Below the pieces are notes generated by a model. The model was not told the DNA's origin. It was given only the letters and a program-made list of their open reading frames with translations, and made no database searches. Below are positions 61,963 through 64,000 of a stretch of DNA of 64,000 nt, piece after piece. How positions within the stretch are numbered: position 1 is the stretch's first letter; each line of letters starts with the position of its first letter. The DNA is from DASWTL01 sp035575925 (GTDB lineage: Bacteria > Bacteroidota > Bacteroidia > Sphingobacteriales > Sphingobacteriaceae): positions 59,791-123,790 of the forward strand of contig DATLXK010000027.1 in NCBI GenBank assembly GCA_035575925.1, given 5' to 3'. The position numbers and the translations under genes are program-made.

Positions 61963-63192
61963 TTAAGCGTTTGAAATTCTTCCACCTGAAAAACGCTGTA
62001 TCATCATTCCGGCAACTGTATCACCGGTAGCATTTAGAAGGGTTGCAAGAGGATCTACTAATGTTCCGATGATCATTGCAGCTGGCAAAACCTCAACCGG
62101 AAAACCGTAGGCAGATATCATTAATAATTCCCCAACGTAACCGCCGTTAGGTATACCTCCTTCAACAATACTTACCAGTACGGTTATTCCCAATGCAATC
62201 AACACGGTTTCTACCCCGGCAAAATCTTTTCCGATGATGGAAAATGCTACAGCAATTTTAACTATGGATGATATGCTGGAGCCGTCTTTATGAAGCGTAG
62301 CGCCCAAAGGGACTATTACATTAGCAATATTCTTATCAATGCCCATTTTAGGTGCCGCCTCCAGGTTTGCCGGAATAGTTGCTATACTACTGCATGTACC
62401 CACAGATGTGACAGCAGGAATAATATTATTGTTCCAATATCTTTTAACAGCTGATGCGCCTCCAGCAATGAAAGCATACAGGCTGAAAAACACTATAAAG
62501 TAGAATATGCCAAAGCCATAATATAATCCGAGCGACCTCGCATACGTTCCAAACAACTGAGGGCCGAAAACACCAACCTGATATCCAAAATAGGCACCCA
62601 GCCCAATTGGTGCTGCTTTCATAATTAAACCCAAAAGACTTCTCATTACTTCGTTTCCGGAATTCAAGAATTTACGGAACGGATCTCCGGCCTCACCGGT
62701 ACGTAATGCAGCAAAACCTATCAGAAAAGAAAATATAATAAAGGCAAGCATGCTTTTTCTGGAAAGCAGCAAGTAAAAATCACCTGCTGTTAACAAACTG
62801 GTTGCCTGATCTCCTAAACTGCCAGGCGTTCCATGTTCTGAAATTTGTGGAGCATCACCTAAGCCCTGATGAATAGGAAATAACCAGATTGCTACGATAG
62901 TTAGAAAAGCGGCTATAAGAACAGTTCCGGTAAAAACTAAACTCATAATACCCAATAACTTTCCTATCTTCTGAGAGCGATCCACATTAGCAATGGCCGA
63001 TGAAATTGCAAAAAATACAAGCGGTATTACTGCCGTAAATATCAGGTTTAGAAAAATATCGCCTATAGGTTTGATTATCGCTATATCTTTCCCAAATAGA
63101 AGTCCCAGGATACTGCCTGCAATTATTCCACAGATTAGTAGCAGTATACTGCTATAATTTTTCAAAACATGGTTTTGGTCTGAAGCGCTCAT
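61963..63192 (-). CDS. Dicarboxylate/amino acid:cation symporter (DAACS)
   Basis: 409 aa with eight TM segments and hairpins. GTCSSIATIPANLEAAPKMGI is the serine-rich HP1-like loop, PLGATLHKDGSSISSIVKIAV contains the NMDGT-like motif in the form HKDGSS, and NATGDTVAGMMIQR matches the C-terminal substrate-binding NxxGD. Imports Na+/H+ with a C4-dicarboxylate or acidic amino acid. Inner membrane, monocistronic or followed by nothing. Confidence 0.9.
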   Translation of the reverse strand: MSASDQNHVLKNYSSILLLICGIIAGSILGLLFGKDIAIIKPIGDIFLNLIFTAVIPLVFFAISSAIANVDRSQKIGKLLGIMSLVFTGTVLIAAFLTIVAIWLFPIHQGLGDAPQISEHGTPGSLGDQATSLLTAGDFYLLLSRKSMLAFIIFSFLIGFAALRTGEAGDPFRKFLNSGNEVMRSLLGLIMKAAPIGLGAYFGYQVGVFGPQLFGTYARSLGLYYGFGIFYFIVFFSLYAFIAGGASAVKRYWNNNIIPAVTSVGTCSSIATIPANLEAAPKMGIDKNIANVIVPLGATLHKDGSSISSIVKIAVAFSIIGKDFAGVETVLIALGITVLVSIVEGGIPNGGYVGELLMISAYGFPVEVLPAAMIIGTLVDPLATLLNATGDTVAGMMIQRFSGGRISNA

Positions 63193-63229
63193 TGAAAGGT
63201 GAAGTTAAGAATTTACCTTAAATACAAGA

Positions 63230-63727
63230 TTATTCTGAAATGATTTTATCTAACACTTCGCTTATTGGCTGATCAGAATTGATTAATATGCCTTTTACAC
63301 CAGCTTGTTCGCCTGCAAGTACATCCCGTTCCCTGTCTCCTATAAAATAAGATAATGAAGGATTAATATTGAAACGCGCCAGTGCCTTTTCAATCATTAT
63401 AGAGCCGGGCTTACGGCACAAGCATTTACCATTGTAATCAGGATGATGGTTACAATAATAGATCTCGGACAGATGAATATCATGAACAGCGAAGCATTCC
63501 TTTAAATATTCATGCATAGAATCAAGCATCTTTTTATCGTACCATCCTTTAGCCAGGCCGCCCTGGTTGGTTATTACAATAAAAATATATCCCAGATCCC
63601 GCAGCTGTTTTAAAGGTAAAAAATTATGCTCCAAAACGTAAAAGTCTTCCTTACGGCATACATAATCACCCAGCTCCTTATTTAATACCCCGTCCCGGTC
63701 AAGAAATATAGCTTTGTTGATTTTCAT
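63230..63727 (-). CDS. gmhB: D,D-heptose 1,7-bisphosphate phosphatase
   Basis: 165 aa HAD-IIIA. FLDRDGVLN (nucleophile and acid Asp), VITNQGG, the zinc-binding loop YYCNHHPDYNGKCLCRKP and FIGDRERDVLAGEQAGVKG are GmhB motifs. Produces heptose 1-phosphate for LPS core. Could also act on histidinol-phosphate in other contexts, but the zinc loop favours GmhB. Confidence 0.92.
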   Translation of the reverse strand: MKINKAIFLDRDGVLNKELGDYVCRKEDFYVLEHNFLPLKQLRDLGYIFIVITNQGGLAKGWYDKKMLDSMHEYLKECFAVHDIHLSEIYYCNHHPDYNGKCLCRKPGSIMIEKALARFNINPSLSYFIGDRERDVLAGEQAGVKGILINSDQPISEVLDKIISE

Positions 63728-63865
63728 TTCAAGCTGGCAAAGCTATTATTTTTTGCATATAATAAATAACTCGTGTTTAAACACTATTTTTAATAATAAG
63801 ATTGAACTTCTATGAATTATACAGGCAACCTTTTCAATAAGTTCATCGTTATAATATTAACCAGT

Positions 63866-64000
63866 AGTGTCCGGTTAAAATAAAACGAGGCAACCGAAGT
63901 CACCCCGTTTGTTCATACTTTAGAGTTACGACACTTTCAAGCATGAACAAATCTAAAAACTTTAGCGGACAGCCGATAATCAGTCAGGTATTAAAATTCA
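63866..64000 (+). mobile_element. Left end of an IS4-family-like insertion sequence (cut by window end)
   Basis: The terminal motif AGTGTCCGGTTAAAA begins about 63866, followed by an AAACG..CGTTT hairpin leader and a transposase start at 63943. Only the first 135 bp lie in the window; the other terminal repeat and target duplication cannot be checked. Confidence 0.6.
63943..64000 (+). CDS. Transposase N-terminus (DUF4372/IS4 type), incomplete
   Basis: From ATG 63943, 19 codons are visible. NKSKNFSGQPIISQVLKF is the familiar start of Bacteroidota IS4-family transposases carrying a DUF4372 N-terminal domain (NKSTxFxGQPxxSQLL). It runs off the right edge of the window. Confidence 0.65.
   Translation, partial: MNKSKNFSGQPIISQVLKF

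Overview
The window looks like an AT-rich chromosome segment of a Bacteroidota bacterium, most likely family Sphingobacteriaceae (Pedobacter/Mucilaginibacter type). The evidence is the gene content (DAHP synthase fused to chorismate mutase, DUF3822-rsmD-coaD-NUDIX-pyrE block, fused E1 alpha/beta 2-oxoacid dehydrogenase, DUF1573 and DUF2911 proteins, tmRNA tag GENNYALAA) and repeated TAnnTTTG promoter boxes. Calls rest on reading the sequence and recall of protein families; no database search was run.

Layout. 1-2.4 kb: the 3' end of a glutamate-racemase-like gene, then two orphan ORFs separated by palindromic repeats. 2.4-7.1 kb, minus strand: an M14 carboxypeptidase, two arsenosugar-type glycosyltransferases preceded by a decayed arsS remnant, and a family-10-like glycosidase lipoprotein. 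7.2-9.4 kb: a decayed integrative element at a tRNA-Met(CAT) gene, with 47-bp direct repeats, a broken integrase and a frameshifted Ntn-hydrolase-like lipoprotein. 9.6-13.3 kb: TSUP transporter fused to a CysG-like domain, HAD phosphatase, proline dehydrogenase, S4 protein. 13.3-19 kb: aromatic amino acid operon (aroB; then an aromatic-codon leader peptide with attenuator; pheA, aroG-chorismate mutase, aroA, aroC). 19.2-24.1 kb: CPBP protease, fused 2-oxoacid dehydrogenase E1, DUF1573 protein, aminotransferase.

24.1-38.0 kb is the most unusual part. Two complete tmRNA genes (ssrA) in the same orientation, 12 kb apart and about 96% identical by hand count, bracket a carbohydrate island: lactonase, two SDRs, IlvD/Edd sugar-acid dehydratase, periplasmic GMC oxidoreductase with its subunit, two sulfatases and a truncated glycoside hydrolase. 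A second small element (integrase relic, lipoprotein, pseudogene) follows the second ssrA and ends in a third copy of the ssrA 3' end, followed by a strong terminator. Together this looks like repeated integration at the tmRNA attachment site.

38.2-64 kb is mainly housekeeping: CHASE3 histidine kinase, RecD-like helicase, rsmD, coaD, NUDIX, pyrE, clpB, a third sulfatase, a TPR histidine kinase lacking its phospho-acceptor histidine, polysaccharide deacetylase, sterol-desaturase-like protein, SpoU methyltransferase, gltD-gltB, SRP RNA, a frameshifted four-helix-bundle (S23) gene, a transaldolase-family aldolase, a dicarboxylate symporter, gmhB, and the left end of an IS4-like element cut by the window edge.
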